A stretch of 64,000 bases of DNA from Endozoicomonas sp965196975 (lineage in GTDB: Bacteria; Pseudomonadota; Gammaproteobacteria; Pseudomonadales; Endozoicomonadaceae). The position numbers and the translations under genes are program-made. Location of the stretch: assembly GCF_965196975.1 (NCBI RefSeq), contig NZ_OZ239981.1, forward strand, positions 2,170,001-2,234,000, written 5' to 3'. Under the pieces are notes generated by a model. The model did no database searches and was not told the origin of the DNA. It saw nothing but the letters and a program-made list of their open reading frames with translations. Below are positions 28,836 to 37,627 of the stretch, piece by piece; position 1 is the stretch's first letter; each line of letters opens with the position of its first letter.

Positions 28836-29432
28836 TCAGTCCTGAAGACCCAGTAATAACAAATATTTTTTGATGAATCGTTCTTTGATGGCTTCCAGCG
28901 GGTAGTCATCTTCTGCAAAGAGATAATTCAGTGCGATACCATCTATCTCAGCAATGAGCATTTGGCCATCAACCATGCCATCCGCCGAAGGAACATCCCC
29001 CAGAATGGGTTGGAAAGATGCCATGGCAAGGCGGTACCTTTCCTCAATCAAATCGTTTAAAACCAGACGTAGCGAAGGTTGAGACAAGACCTGAAAGTCG
29101 AACTGGTAATATAACTTGTGTTCCGCAGAAGCCATGGATGAAAAGATGTGCTCCAGCAGATTCACCAGTTTCTCTTTGGCCGATAGCCCCTCATTAATGA
29201 CATCAAGATTGTCTGCCATCTCATTCATGATCTGAGCCATGCGGATAAATGCCTCTCTGAGTAATTCCTCCTTATTTTTAAAGTGGTGAAAGACCGCTCC
29301 CTTTGAAACCTTCACGTGTTCGCAAATAGCGGCGATGGACGTCTTTTCGTAACCCTGTATGGCAAACAACTCAATAGCCGCTTGAAGAATTTGCTGCTTT
29401 TTGTCCACGGGATTCACCTGTGCCTTAACCAT
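28836..29432 (-). CDS. TetR/AcrR-family repressor
   Basis: 198 aa from the ATG at 29432 (an in-frame TTG lies one codon upstream). Residues about 10-58 hold the helix-turn-helix 'SIAAICEHVKVSKGAVFHHFKNKEELL', the classical TetR pattern; the remainder is the all-helical ligand-binding part. A near-perfect palindrome directly upstream (29438-29457) is its likely operator. The gene is the first of a two-gene unit with the GNAT gene and is probably autoregulated. Confidence 0.85.
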   Translation of the reverse strand: MVKAQVNPVDKKQQILQAAIELFAIQGYEKTSIAAICEHVKVSKGAVFHHFKNKEELLREAFIRMAQIMNEMADNLDVINEGLSAKEKLVNLLEHIFSSMASAEHKLYYQFDFQVLSQPSLRLVLNDLIEERYRLAMASFQPILGDVPSADGMVDGQMLIAEIDGIALNYLFAEDDYPLEAIKERFIKKYLLLLGLQD

Positions 29433-29437
29433 CAAAA

Positions 29438-29457
29438 CATACCGTCCGGTCGGTATG
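29438..29457. promoter_or_regulatory. Likely operator of the TetR-GNAT unit
   Basis: CATACCG T CCGG T CGGTATG is a 20-bp palindrome apart from the T/T positions that flank CCGG, centred about 15 bp upstream of the TetR start. The ACCGNNCGGT-like core is common for TetR operators. Confidence 0.65.
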
Positions 29458-29718
29458 CAGAAAATATAGTGTCAAGTCGATATACTGGCAACCTGAGTTT
29501 ATACACAAACTCCTACGTAGTTTCCGTGATTATTATCAGTGTAAAGAAGCGTTGCTGTGGCTGCCAACGGCCTGGTAATCACACAATGCCGTTGAACTAA
29601 AAACCTGAACAACAGTGCAACCGACAACAAACCCGGGACAAATCGGATCGTCAGTCATCCTGGTTGCATTTTTGCTGTGCCGGTAATACAGCCCATCAGG
29701 GGAAAGACAAGCTCACCC

Positions 29719-29935
29719 AATATCAGGAATCGCTCAGCAGGACTTTACTGCACTATAGAGTCAGATCTGCTAGAGGAGGCGAGCCGTATTCTGCAACACT
29801 CCTTCGCCAGCCACTTTATGATGAATAGTGGAAACGCCTGATATCGAAAAAGTACCTCCGGATATTCCGACATTAAGATGGTCATGATGCAATAAAATGC
29901 GTTTAAACGACGCCATAAGAATAAACTTACGAAGT
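29719..29935 (+). pseudogene. Fossil of the prophage tyrosine integrase 3' end
   Basis: The DNA follows the integrase gene around 50970-51180: 'AGGAATCG', 'GGACTTTACTGC', 'CGCCAGCCACTTTATGATGAA', 'AAGATGGTCATGA', 'TTTAAACGACGCC' in the same order, with many substitutions and indels and no open frame. It indicates that another copy of the same prophage family once lay here. The rest of 29458-30008 shows no gene. Confidence 0.65.
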
Positions 29936-30016
29936 AAAATAGGCACACCCTGAACACTGTAAAAACCATTTCAAGTTAACAGTATATTTTATGGTTCTTG
30001 GGCTCATTCATATAAA

Positions 30017-31615
30017 GTAACTATTCAGCACCCTTCATATAAATCTGGAATTTTCTGATTTTTCGACCATCATCTTATACTCAATTTTTCTAACAAATCT
30101 CCAGTATGGAACCAGACTTCCCAGCTACTCCGTTTACCGAAGCTCTCCTTAAAGAGAATGAAGAGCTTCGGACCGAGAATGCGCTTTTACGGGAACGTTG
30201 CAGCGAACTGGAAGAAAGGGTTAATAAAAACAGTCAAAACAGTAGTAAGCCACCATCGTCAGATGGTTATCAAAAGCCCAGTAAAAAAGGGAGTGATAAA
30301 GGTGATACATCTTCCAAAGAAGCCCCCTGCTCCTCACAGGAAACACCGAACCCCAAAAGCCTTAGACCATCTTCAGGCAATAAACCAGGTGGCCAGAAAG
30401 GTCATCAAGGCTCTTGTTTGAGACGTGTCGCCTTACCCGATTATGTCAGGCATCTGAAGGTTGAAAAATGTTGCTGTTGCCAGTCTTCGCTTATCGATAT
30501 TAAACCCACCAAATACATTGAGCGACAGGTTTTTGATCCAGGTAGACCCGGAGAATTTGAAGTTACCGCGTACTGGGCAGACGTTAAAGTATGTCCTTGT
30601 GGTAAACGGAACACCGCTGAGTTTCCCCAAGGAGTGAAAGCCGCTGCTCAATACGGAGAAGTGACTCAGGCAATGGCTGTTCATTTAAACCAGTATCACT
30701 TCATCCCATATCACCGGGTGTCTGAGTATTTCAATACTATTTATTGCATGAGTGTCAGCGCAGGCTCTGTTGCCAATTTTGTTGCCTATACCCATGAGAA
30801 CCTGGCCTCTACTGAGCAGAGTATCCGCGATGCTTTACAAGAAAGTCCGGTTGCAGGAGCGGATGAAACTGGCATGCGGGTTGACGGTTCACTGTGGTGG
30901 TTACACATTATGCGAGATGACCAATGGACGCTTTACTACCTCTCAGAAAGGCGAGGTTGTGAAGCAATGGATGCAATGGGCATCCTGCTGACTTTTGCAG
31001 GCATTCTGGTTCACGATCATTGGAAGTCCTACTTTGCCTATGCGGCAGTGCATGTGCTTTGTAATGCCCATCATCTGAGAGAGCTTCAGGGAGTTGTCGA
31101 TAGGGATGCGAATAAGCTGGCTCTGCGGCTGATGAAATTGCTTACGCTCTCCTGGCACTTCTGCAAGAAATACAAAGCAGCCGGTCTGACTCAAATGCCT
31201 GGTGCAATACAGCTTCGCATTGAGACGATATACGACCAAATCCTTCAAAGGGCTCTCACGAAGGAAACCGCTTATATGGAAAAACAACGACAGGTGCTTG
31301 GACGTAAGAAGGTCAGGAATACCAAGGCCTACAACCTGTTCAAAAGGCTTATTGAGTTTAAGGTTGAAACGTTGCGCTTCATGTCGGACTTTTCAATTCC
31401 CTTCGATAACAATGGCAGTGAACGTGATGCCAGGATGGCCAAACTTAAGCAGAAGATCTCAGGCTGCTTCAGAAGCGAAGACGGAGGTACCATGTTTACC
31501 CGAATCCGAAGCTATTTATCATCTGCTAAAAAGCAGGGGTTGAACATATTTCAGGCGCTTCTTAAAGCGGTTCGAAATTACAACAATACGCCTTTGCTGG
31601 GTGCTGAATAGTTAC
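30017..31615 (+). mobile_element. IS66-type insertion sequence, copy 2
   Basis: 1599 bp, opposite in orientation to copy 1, flanked by a perfect 8-bp duplication CATATAAA (30009-30016 and 31616-31623). It inserted in non-coding DNA next to the integrase fossil. Confidence 0.9.
30106..31611 (+). CDS. tnpC: IS66-family transposase TnpC (copy 2)
   Basis: The 501-aa product is the same as that of copy 1, with D253, D304 and E439 intact. Its stop codon lies within the right terminal repeat. Confidence 0.9.
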   Translation: MEPDFPATPFTEALLKENEELRTENALLRERCSELEERVNKNSQNSSKPPSSDGYQKPSKKGSDKGDTSSKEAPCSSQETPNPKSLRPSSGNKPGGQKGHQGSCLRRVALPDYVRHLKVEKCCCCQSSLIDIKPTKYIERQVFDPGRPGEFEVTAYWADVKVCPCGKRNTAEFPQGVKAAAQYGEVTQAMAVHLNQYHFIPYHRVSEYFNTIYCMSVSAGSVANFVAYTHENLASTEQSIRDALQESPVAGADETGMRVDGSLWWLHIMRDDQWTLYYLSERRGCEAMDAMGILLTFAGILVHDHWKSYFAYAAVHVLCNAHHLRELQGVVDRDANKLALRLMKLLTLSWHFCKKYKAAGLTQMPGAIQLRIETIYDQILQRALTKETAYMEKQRQVLGRKKVRNTKAYNLFKRLIEFKVETLRFMSDFSIPFDNNGSERDARMAKLKQKISGCFRSEDGGTMFTRIRSYLSSAKKQGLNIFQALLKAVRNYNNTPLLGAE

Positions 31616-31835
31616 CATATAAATAGAATGGCTTCCGGTAAGAAAAGATGAAATGTAAGCGTACTGTATAAGGTGTGCTATTCTTCTGCGCACACGATTA
31701 AGCCATAGTGCTATTAAAAATTGCCTGAATCGTCACTTTTTGGCAAAAGGGCATGATCCGAAACACCTAGCAGAATCGAATACCCATAGCTCATTATTTT
31801 AATTAAGCCAATGGTGTTTCGTAAGCCTTTGTGAA

Positions 31836-34800
31836 ATGGACTTAAAAAAACTCATTAATTCTAGATTAACTGGGAGTGATTTTAAAATGCCCTTCCCTCA
31901 TTTGAGCAACTCCCCTTCCGCTTACCTTTCAGGAACAGAAGTTCCAAGTCCATCTGCAGCTCCTCGCTCGAAAAGTGGCAATACACAAAACCAGCTGCCG
32001 TTAAGTTATCAAACATCGTTACCCGGCATTACGACCCCCTACCCTCCAAAACAAACAGACATTTCTTCAAGAGGTATCCTGGCCGCTTCAACAGTGCCGG
32101 GCCATTATCTGCCGACACCCCAAATGACCGGTCAGCCATTTGCTGCAATGGGCACTGGAAATCCATCGGTTCCTGCTGCCATTTCATTTCTGCAACAAGC
32201 TCCATGCAGCATGAATACTCTGCCATATGCCAGAGAACCGGATATTTACGATCAAACATGCCCCCTAATTCCTGGGCCCAGTGGGGCCATTTTATTAGGG
32301 CCCCCCCATGAAACAGCCCTTTTGACGCCCTTTCATGGGGGGGCTGCCTCTCAAATGTGTCAATTACCCAATACAGTTCCACCCAATTACATAAATCCTC
32401 ATCAAAATTTCTTACCAGTACCTTCTTACCAAACACCAGTCTGGCCATCTTCCGGTGCAGTTGAGTTTCTTTCTCATGAAAAAGAACGATGCCAGGGACT
32501 TGAGGGCAAGACGGATCAGCCTGAGATGACCATGATGAAAGGGGATAGAGGAACAGCCATACCGAAAACCTGTTTAGATCCAGAAGCTGCTGAATTTGTT
32601 CCAAAAGCACTTCAAGGCTCTCAAAAACAAACGGCTCATACAGACTGCAGACAAGAGGAGAAGGCTTTTGACAGCAGCAAGGGAGAAGGATGCCTATCCA
32701 GGAAACTGCTGGCAAAGAACAAAACACCAAACACCAGGGAGTCGATCAACACTGAAGATAGAAAACCACCAGTCAGCGATAGTTCAGGTTTATTACAGCG
32801 CACACCCGATAAAGTACCAACCGGCGGACATCGCGATGCAGGTATTTATCTGGAGTCAGGTGAAGAATCTTCCGGAGCTTTGCAGCTGGCGCAAGTGGAA
32901 CACACGAAAGCAAACGAGCCTGATGCCGAAATAACGCCATTAGCTGCCCCAGAAGTGGTAGATAGCCCCGGAATGCCCATTTCCGTTCAACAGGTTCTTC
33001 AACTCAGGCATCCCGGGGATGTCAGAAAAACTCCTTATTCACTCAAGCTGCTCTACCTCTCCATTGATTGCTTCGACTTTCATCAGAAAATTCGCCCCAA
33101 CGAGGGTTTTGATGAAAAAGGGAATAGAATAAAGTTTTCAAAAAGTGAGCTAAAAAAACAGCACAGGGAATTGCAGAATCAGCTCAGGGAGAGTGGAAGC
33201 CTGGTACAATTGCCTCCTCTGCATAAAATGCAAGCGGTACCATCCTCCAAAGTGCTTCTGACTCGACCAACAACCCATGCCAACATTCACCCACTAAGCA
33301 GGCAACTAAGCCATGCCGCAGCCGTATTAGATCCGGTTAAGTTCACAGAAAGGGAAAAGGTAAGAACGAGCCTGGCAGCTTTACTGGCATCTCATAAGTC
33401 TTCTGCTGACGATATCAGCCATATGAAAAAAATGGCCAAAACCACGGAGGCAAGAGAACACATAAAAAGGCTAGAAACCGATGACCTTTGGAACCTGGAT
33501 GTGACAATTATGTATTACTACGCCTTTTTCGAACCAAAAGTTTTTCACCTTGAAGCGCCCTTCATCCCTTCGGTACAAACGCTTTACTGCCGGCCACAGT
33601 TGTCAAACCAGCCATTTATCAAACATGGATCAAAAATTTTTGAGCTTGGCGCAGAAGAGCAAGCCTTCTTTGAGGAAAGTCTTGATAATCAAATAGCCGA
33701 TAATCAAAGAATGATCTATGCATTGGGAAAATGCCTGCCCATAAAACTGAAGCAGCAGGCAGGCGAAGGCCAGCCAGCTAATGTGCCGAAAACGTTTTCC
33801 AGGCAGTGTATTGAATGGCATATACAATTAACCTGCGACCTTGTTTATAAAATGATTAAATTGGGCGAGGACGACACGCAGAGTAATAGAGAGAGGCTTG
33901 TCGACACTCTGGATAACCTTCTTAACAGCATTAGCACATTATCTGAGCATATATCTGAATTTCCGGACGAATTCAAAATGGCTACGGAGTCGTTGTGTTT
34001 CCTCCTGCAAAGTGAACCACTTCGGCGTTTACTGGTACTGCAGGAAGCAAAAGTACCTGACGACACCAGGCAACTCTGGCATAACTCAGTTAAACAACTG
34101 GAGAATGCAGTTCTGATGATTCTGGTGAAATCATTACACTACCCACAGCTCTTGAACACCGCCATGTGTCTCTTAAAAACATTATCAGATCATGAAATGT
34201 TGTTAACGGCACAAGCAAATGGCAGCAAGGTATTCATTATTCGTTTAGCCATCGTTTCTTCACAAATCTCAGGCAATTTATTAAAAACACTGAAAAGTCA
34301 TTACCTGAAGGATATTTCTGATCATGAACAGTTTGTCCAACAGCTGAAAACTTGCTGTTCGATACTCCGAGATGTGCATCAAAAAATCGTTCAGAAAGCC
34401 AGTCCAGATCACATTGAACAGCAGAAATTCAGTGACTGTGTCAAAGGCTTTAATGAAGCGTGTAACACCCGATTAGATGAAATTGAGCAGGAACGCGAAC
34501 AAAATTTAAAGGAGCTCATGAGTGAGAAAAAATACGAAAATCAAGCGCTCGTTGATACCATTAAAAAAGTGAAACAGCCAAAAGAAAAATATCAAGCAAG
34601 AGAAAAAAGAAACCATCAGCTTAAAGAAGAAGTTACACAATGGAATTCTGGATCATTGGAGAGTAAAGAGCTGGAATCCAGTCACGCACAGCTTGTGAAT
34701 GAAATAAGTGGTCGCCTGCAATTGCTAAGTAAAAGACTGGAACAAGGTGAAGATTATGAAAATGAACTTAACATGCTTGACAGTGAATTCCCTGAAGCTC

Positions 34801-35552
34801 AACAATCACCGGTTCTGGCAGTCTGGGTGTATGGAGACATTGCCTATAACTTATGCAATAAATGTTCGGATAAATTTAAAAGAGCTGCCGTCTTCGCCAA
34901 GAAGTTCGAAGAAATGAGGTCGTTCTGTGCCGCTGCCCTTGAAGAAGCAGCCAAACAACCAAAAACGTATGACTCAAAATGGTTATATGATAGAAATCCT
35001 GAACAGCCAATTAGTATTAACAGCATCCAAATGCTTTTAAAAATATCGGACCCAGAGCATATTCAAACGCTAATCCGACGGGCATCCGAAAGCGTATCTC
35101 TGTATGAAAAAGCCCTTGCAAGAGCAAAAGATGCCGTCCATCAATTGACTCAGGATAGGATAGTAGGGGCTGTCAATGCAGAAACGGAAATGCAAATGTA
35201 TCACCTTCAGCAAAGGGTGACGTTTATCATTGACGAAATGAACGACGCAAGACAGTACCTGAAAGAATTACAACCAGTACCGAACATGCCTGATCTTTTA
35301 GAAAAAAGAAAGGCGCTTTTTAGAACGATAAAAACAAGAGGTGGAACGGGTGAACAGACAGAAGGTTCAGCAGATAGTCAGGCCAAGGAAGTAAAAGACA
35401 CGGTTTATGAATCACTTCTGAAAAAATCAGAAGGTGAATGGAAGGTTGATAGCTCTGTTTGCGACATGCTCAATGCTGCCGAAAAGAAGCTGGAGAAAGC
35501 TATTGAAGGTTTTACAAAAATTAAAGTTCAGTTGGAATCAGGAGCATCCTGA
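31836..35552 (+). CDS. Giant effector-like protein with disordered N-terminus and helical body
   Basis: A 1238-aa protein of no family I recognise. Residues 1-380 are rich in Ser, Pro, Gln and Thr ('PHLSNSPSAYLSGTEVPSPS') and look disordered, as in eukaryotic or secreted effector proteins. Residues about 385-1238 are strongly helical; a coiled coil is likely around 875-945 ('DEIEQEREQNLKELMSEKKY'), with further helices up to the C-terminus. There is no signal peptide or membrane span, so if secreted it would need a type III, IV or VI-like route. ATG 31836 has a weak ribosome-binding site. A perfect 14-bp inverted repeat lies within the N-terminal coding region (32300-32344). It sits between IS66 copy 2 and a deleted prophage. 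Confidence 0.6.
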   Translation: MDLKKLINSRLTGSDFKMPFPHLSNSPSAYLSGTEVPSPSAAPRSKSGNTQNQLPLSYQTSLPGITTPYPPKQTDISSRGILAASTVPGHYLPTPQMTGQPFAAMGTGNPSVPAAISFLQQAPCSMNTLPYAREPDIYDQTCPLIPGPSGAILLGPPHETALLTPFHGGAASQMCQLPNTVPPNYINPHQNFLPVPSYQTPVWPSSGAVEFLSHEKERCQGLEGKTDQPEMTMMKGDRGTAIPKTCLDPEAAEFVPKALQGSQKQTAHTDCRQEEKAFDSSKGEGCLSRKLLAKNKTPNTRESINTEDRKPPVSDSSGLLQRTPDKVPTGGHRDAGIYLESGEESSGALQLAQVEHTKANEPDAEITPLAAPEVVDSPGMPISVQQVLQLRHPGDVRKTPYSLKLLYLSIDCFDFHQKIRPNEGFDEKGNRIKFSKSELKKQHRELQNQLRESGSLVQLPPLHKMQAVPSSKVLLTRPTTHANIHPLSRQLSHAAAVLDPVKFTEREKVRTSLAALLASHKSSADDISHMKKMAKTTEAREHIKRLETDDLWNLDVTIMYYYAFFEPKVFHLEAPFIPSVQTLYCRPQLSNQPFIKHGSKIFELGAEEQAFFEESLDNQIADNQRMIYALGKCLPIKLKQQAGEGQPANVPKTFSRQCIEWHIQLTCDLVYKMIKLGEDDTQSNRERLVDTLDNLLNSISTLSEHISEFPDEFKMATESLCFLLQSEPLRRLLVLQEAKVPDDTRQLWHNSVKQLENAVLMILVKSLHYPQLLNTAMCLLKTLSDHEMLLTAQANGSKVFIIRLAIVSSQISGNLLKTLKSHYLKDISDHEQFVQQLKTCCSILRDVHQKIVQKASPDHIEQQKFSDCVKGFNEACNTRLDEIEQEREQNLKELMSEKKYENQALVDTIKKVKQPKEKYQAREKRNHQLKEEVTQWNSGSLESKELESSHAQLVNEISGRLQLLSKRLEQGEDYENELNMLDSEFPEAQQSPVLAVWVYGDIAYNLCNKCSDKFKRAAVFAKKFEEMRSFCAAALEEAAKQPKTYDSKWLYDRNPEQPISINSIQMLLKISDPEHIQTLIRRASESVSLYEKALARAKDAVHQLTQDRIVGAVNAETEMQMYHLQQRVTFIIDEMNDARQYLKELQPVPNMPDLLEKRKALFRTIKTRGGTGEQTEGSADSQAKEVKDTVYESLLKKSEGEWKVDSSVCDMLNAAEKKLEKAIEGFTKIKVQLESGAS
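32300..32344. repeat. Perfect 14-bp inverted repeat inside the coding region
   Basis: GCCCCCCCATGAAA (32300-32313) and TTTCATGGGGGGGC (32331-32344) are exact reverse complements separated by 17 nt. In mRNA they would form a very stable hairpin. In the protein they encode part of 'LLGPPHETALLTPFHGGA'. The G/C runs stand out from the surrounding A+T-richer gene. Confidence 0.8.
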
Positions 35553-35744
35553 GATGCTCTTGTGACAAAGGTAACCAGTAAAAGCCATCACAAAAAACAT
35601 TGATAAATATCTCGCTTAATGAGAGCTCGTTAATAGGCCATGTTTAACTCACTCAATGGTACAGTGCGGTGTTTAGAAAGGGCTGTATTCCTGGGTAAAG
35701 GCTCTCTTTATGCTTATACCTAACCTGCCACTTTTCACAAAACC

Positions 35745-36219
35745 AGACTTAGTCAAAAAAACGGCTATTACTTCGGGCACAACAGTATGTGGACACGCCC
35801 TCACCTGTCATTATTGGAAACATTACATTCAGCGGGCGAGGTAAGCATCAAGAAAACATTGGCTATCTCACTCGCCCAGGAGTCAGAACCGTCCGAGGAC
35901 AGGTGAGTCACGTTCGCCAAGCACTCTATGATGAATCGCGAATATCATTGTGCTGCAACGGATACTGGGACACGCCGATATTTCCGTGACCCTACAATAC
36001 GCCAAATGTGATCCAAGCCATTTTCAGGAGACGATCAATTTGAATCCGTTATCCGATAGGGAGGATGACACGGAACAAGCAAGAGAGGTAATGGAAGAAA
36101 TAACGATTTAAGTTGGAAAATGCAGGATATTTTTTCGCTGCCGACGCTTAGTTGGCAGAAAAAGACAATGCTCGTAAAGAGGGGCGGTTTTAGGAAGGAA
36201 AATCAGTAGTTTACAGAAG
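35745..36219 (+). pseudogene. Internally deleted filamentous-prophage remnant
   Basis: The left part (35745-35860) matches the leader in front of the prophage gene at 43500 ('CCAGACTTAGTC', 'TGGACACG', 'CATTACATTCAGC', 'CGAGGTAA'). It passes directly, near 35879, into DNA matching the integrase 3' half from 'GVRTVRGQ' on, which runs in decayed form to about 36111. The att repeat follows. Replication, coat and assembly genes are missing, so this is a deletion derivative made by joining the left leader to the integrase end. Confidence 0.75.
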
Positions 36220-36249
36220 GGATATATGGCGGTGAGGGAGGGATTCGAA
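36220..36249. other. att repeat, left copy (tRNA-Ser 3' fragment)
   Basis: The 30 bp at 36220-36249 (GGATATATGGCGGTGAGGGA then GGGATTCGAA) are identical and in the same orientation to 51271-51300, which contain the CCA end, acceptor stem and part of the T arm of tRNA-Ser on the minus strand. Identity stops right after GGATTCGAA. It marks the left edge of a 15-kb island. Confidence 0.85.
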
Positions 36250-36365
36250 TCCTTGCACCGCCAACGAAATACAATAAAAATCAGTGAGTTACGCAAGAAT
36301 AAAAATACAAAAAGTGTCCAACTTGGTTACTAAAAGTGGTTTTTGGTCAGTTTGGTGGACACTTT

Positions 36366-36466
36366 ATGAACACCAAAGACCTAATAGAAAAAACTCCCAA
36401 TTGGAAAAAATCAGGAGCTATTAACATAAAATTAAAACAAATTATGATTAAATTTTACTATTTAAG
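36366..36466 (+). pseudogene. Short gene start cut by IS481 copy B
   Basis: An ATG at 36366 opens a frame of 34 native codons ('MNTKDLIEKTPNWKKSGAIN') that enters the IS481 end at 36467 and stops soon after. Just upstream AAGTGTCC and GGACACTT (36309-36364 area) form an inverted repeat that could be an operator. The missing part of the gene is not seen beyond the IS. Function unknown; the position next to the att repeat suggests a phage or island gene. Confidence 0.4.
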
Positions 36467-37627
36467 TGGAGTAGTTCAGACTTAATCTGACATTTTCTTC
36501 TCATCAAAAGAAAAGGGTTACCGATTTAGAAAGAAGGTGAGTTCACTGAAATCTAAATCATTAAAGGTGACCCTTATGATTCACACCAACCAGAAAATCA
36601 TCAAGCACAAGGTCGGGCTACTGAACCTTGCAGATGAGCTCGGAAACATCTCTAAAGCCTGTAAAACCATGGGTGTCTCCAGAGATACATTTTATCGTTA
36701 CCGGGATGCTGTTGATGAAGGTGGGGTCGAAGCACTTCTTGATCAAAGCCGAAGAGTTCCAAACCTCAAAAACCGAGTAGACCCCGCTGTTGAAAAAGCG
36801 GTTCTTGAGTATGCGGTAGAAGATCCTGCCCATGGGCAGGCCCGTGTTTCCAATGAACTTCGCAAGCAAGGTATCTTCGTCTCTCCCAGCGGTGTGAGAA
36901 GCATCTGGCTAAGAAATGATCTGGGAAGCTTCAAACTGCGCCTCAAAGCCCTTGAAGAGAAAGTGGCTCGAGAAGGAATCATTCTCACCGAGTCCCAGGT
37001 CAGGGCACTTGAGCGCAAGAAGCTGGATGATGAGGCCAGTGGTGAGATTGACACAGCGCACCCTGGCTACCTTGGTTCACAGGACACTTTCTATGTTGGA
37101 ACCTTTAAAGGTGTTGGCCGCGTTTATCAGCAGACTTATGTTGATACTTACTCCAAGGTAGCGCAGGCCAAACTCTATAAGACAAAGACCCCAATTACGG
37201 CTGCAGACCTGCTCAATGACCGCGTGTTGCCATTCTATGAAGCTCAAGAGCTACCTGTGCTCAGAATACTGACAGACAGAGGTACAGAGTATTGTGGTCG
37301 TGCTGATCAACACGATTATCAACTTTACCTGGCGGTGAACGACATTGAACATACGAAGACGAAAACCCGGCATCCACAAACGAATGGAATCTGTGAACGC
37401 TTCCATAAAACGATTCTGCAGGAGTTTTATCAACCTGCATTGAGAAAGACGCTGTATACGAGTATTGAGATGATTCAGTCAGATCTGGACGAATGGTTAA
37501 TTCACTACAATACTGAGCGTACCCATCAAGGTAAGCAGTGCAACGGGAGAACGCCGATAGAAACACTGATTGATGGGAAAGAGATCTGGAAGGAAAAGTT
37601 CATAGCCTGAATTTAACCTGACAGACA
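36467..37627 (+). mobile_element. IS481-type insertion sequence, copy B (right end missing)
   Basis: 1161 bp remain. The left end TGGAGTAGTTCAGACT is complete, but the right end stops at GACAGACA where ISKra4 copy 5 starts, so the last 46 bp that copy A retains are absent. No target duplication can be recovered. The transposase gene is intact, unlike that of copy A. Confidence 0.85.
36576..37610 (+). CDS. IS481-type transposase (copy B)
   Basis: 344 aa from the ATG at 36576, which follows AAGGTGA; an upstream GTG at 36537 would add 13 residues. The N-terminal half contains a helix-turn-helix ('NISKACKTMGVSRDTFYRYR'); the integrase core has Asp in 'GEIDTAHPGYLG', Asp in 'RILTDRGTEYCG' and Glu in 'HPQTNGICERFHKTILQE', the D-D-35-E pattern. 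With one terminus of its own element lost, it may still act on copy A, which has both ends. Confidence 0.85.
   Translation: MIHTNQKIIKHKVGLLNLADELGNISKACKTMGVSRDTFYRYRDAVDEGGVEALLDQSRRVPNLKNRVDPAVEKAVLEYAVEDPAHGQARVSNELRKQGIFVSPSGVRSIWLRNDLGSFKLRLKALEEKVAREGIILTESQVRALERKKLDDEASGEIDTAHPGYLGSQDTFYVGTFKGVGRVYQQTYVDTYSKVAQAKLYKTKTPITAADLLNDRVLPFYEAQELPVLRILTDRGTEYCGRADQHDYQLYLAVNDIEHTKTKTRHPQTNGICERFHKTILQEFYQPALRKTLYTSIEMIQSDLDEWLIHYNTERTHQGKQCNGRTPIETLIDGKEIWKEKFIA

Noticed and set aside
21876..31615. IS66 copies forming a composite transposon
   Set aside because: Each copy has its own perfect 8-bp target duplication, so they inserted separately.
36218..36260. A second tRNA-Ser gene
   Set aside because: Only the 3' 30 bp match; anticodon, D arm and 5' acceptor strand are absent, so it is an att fragment.
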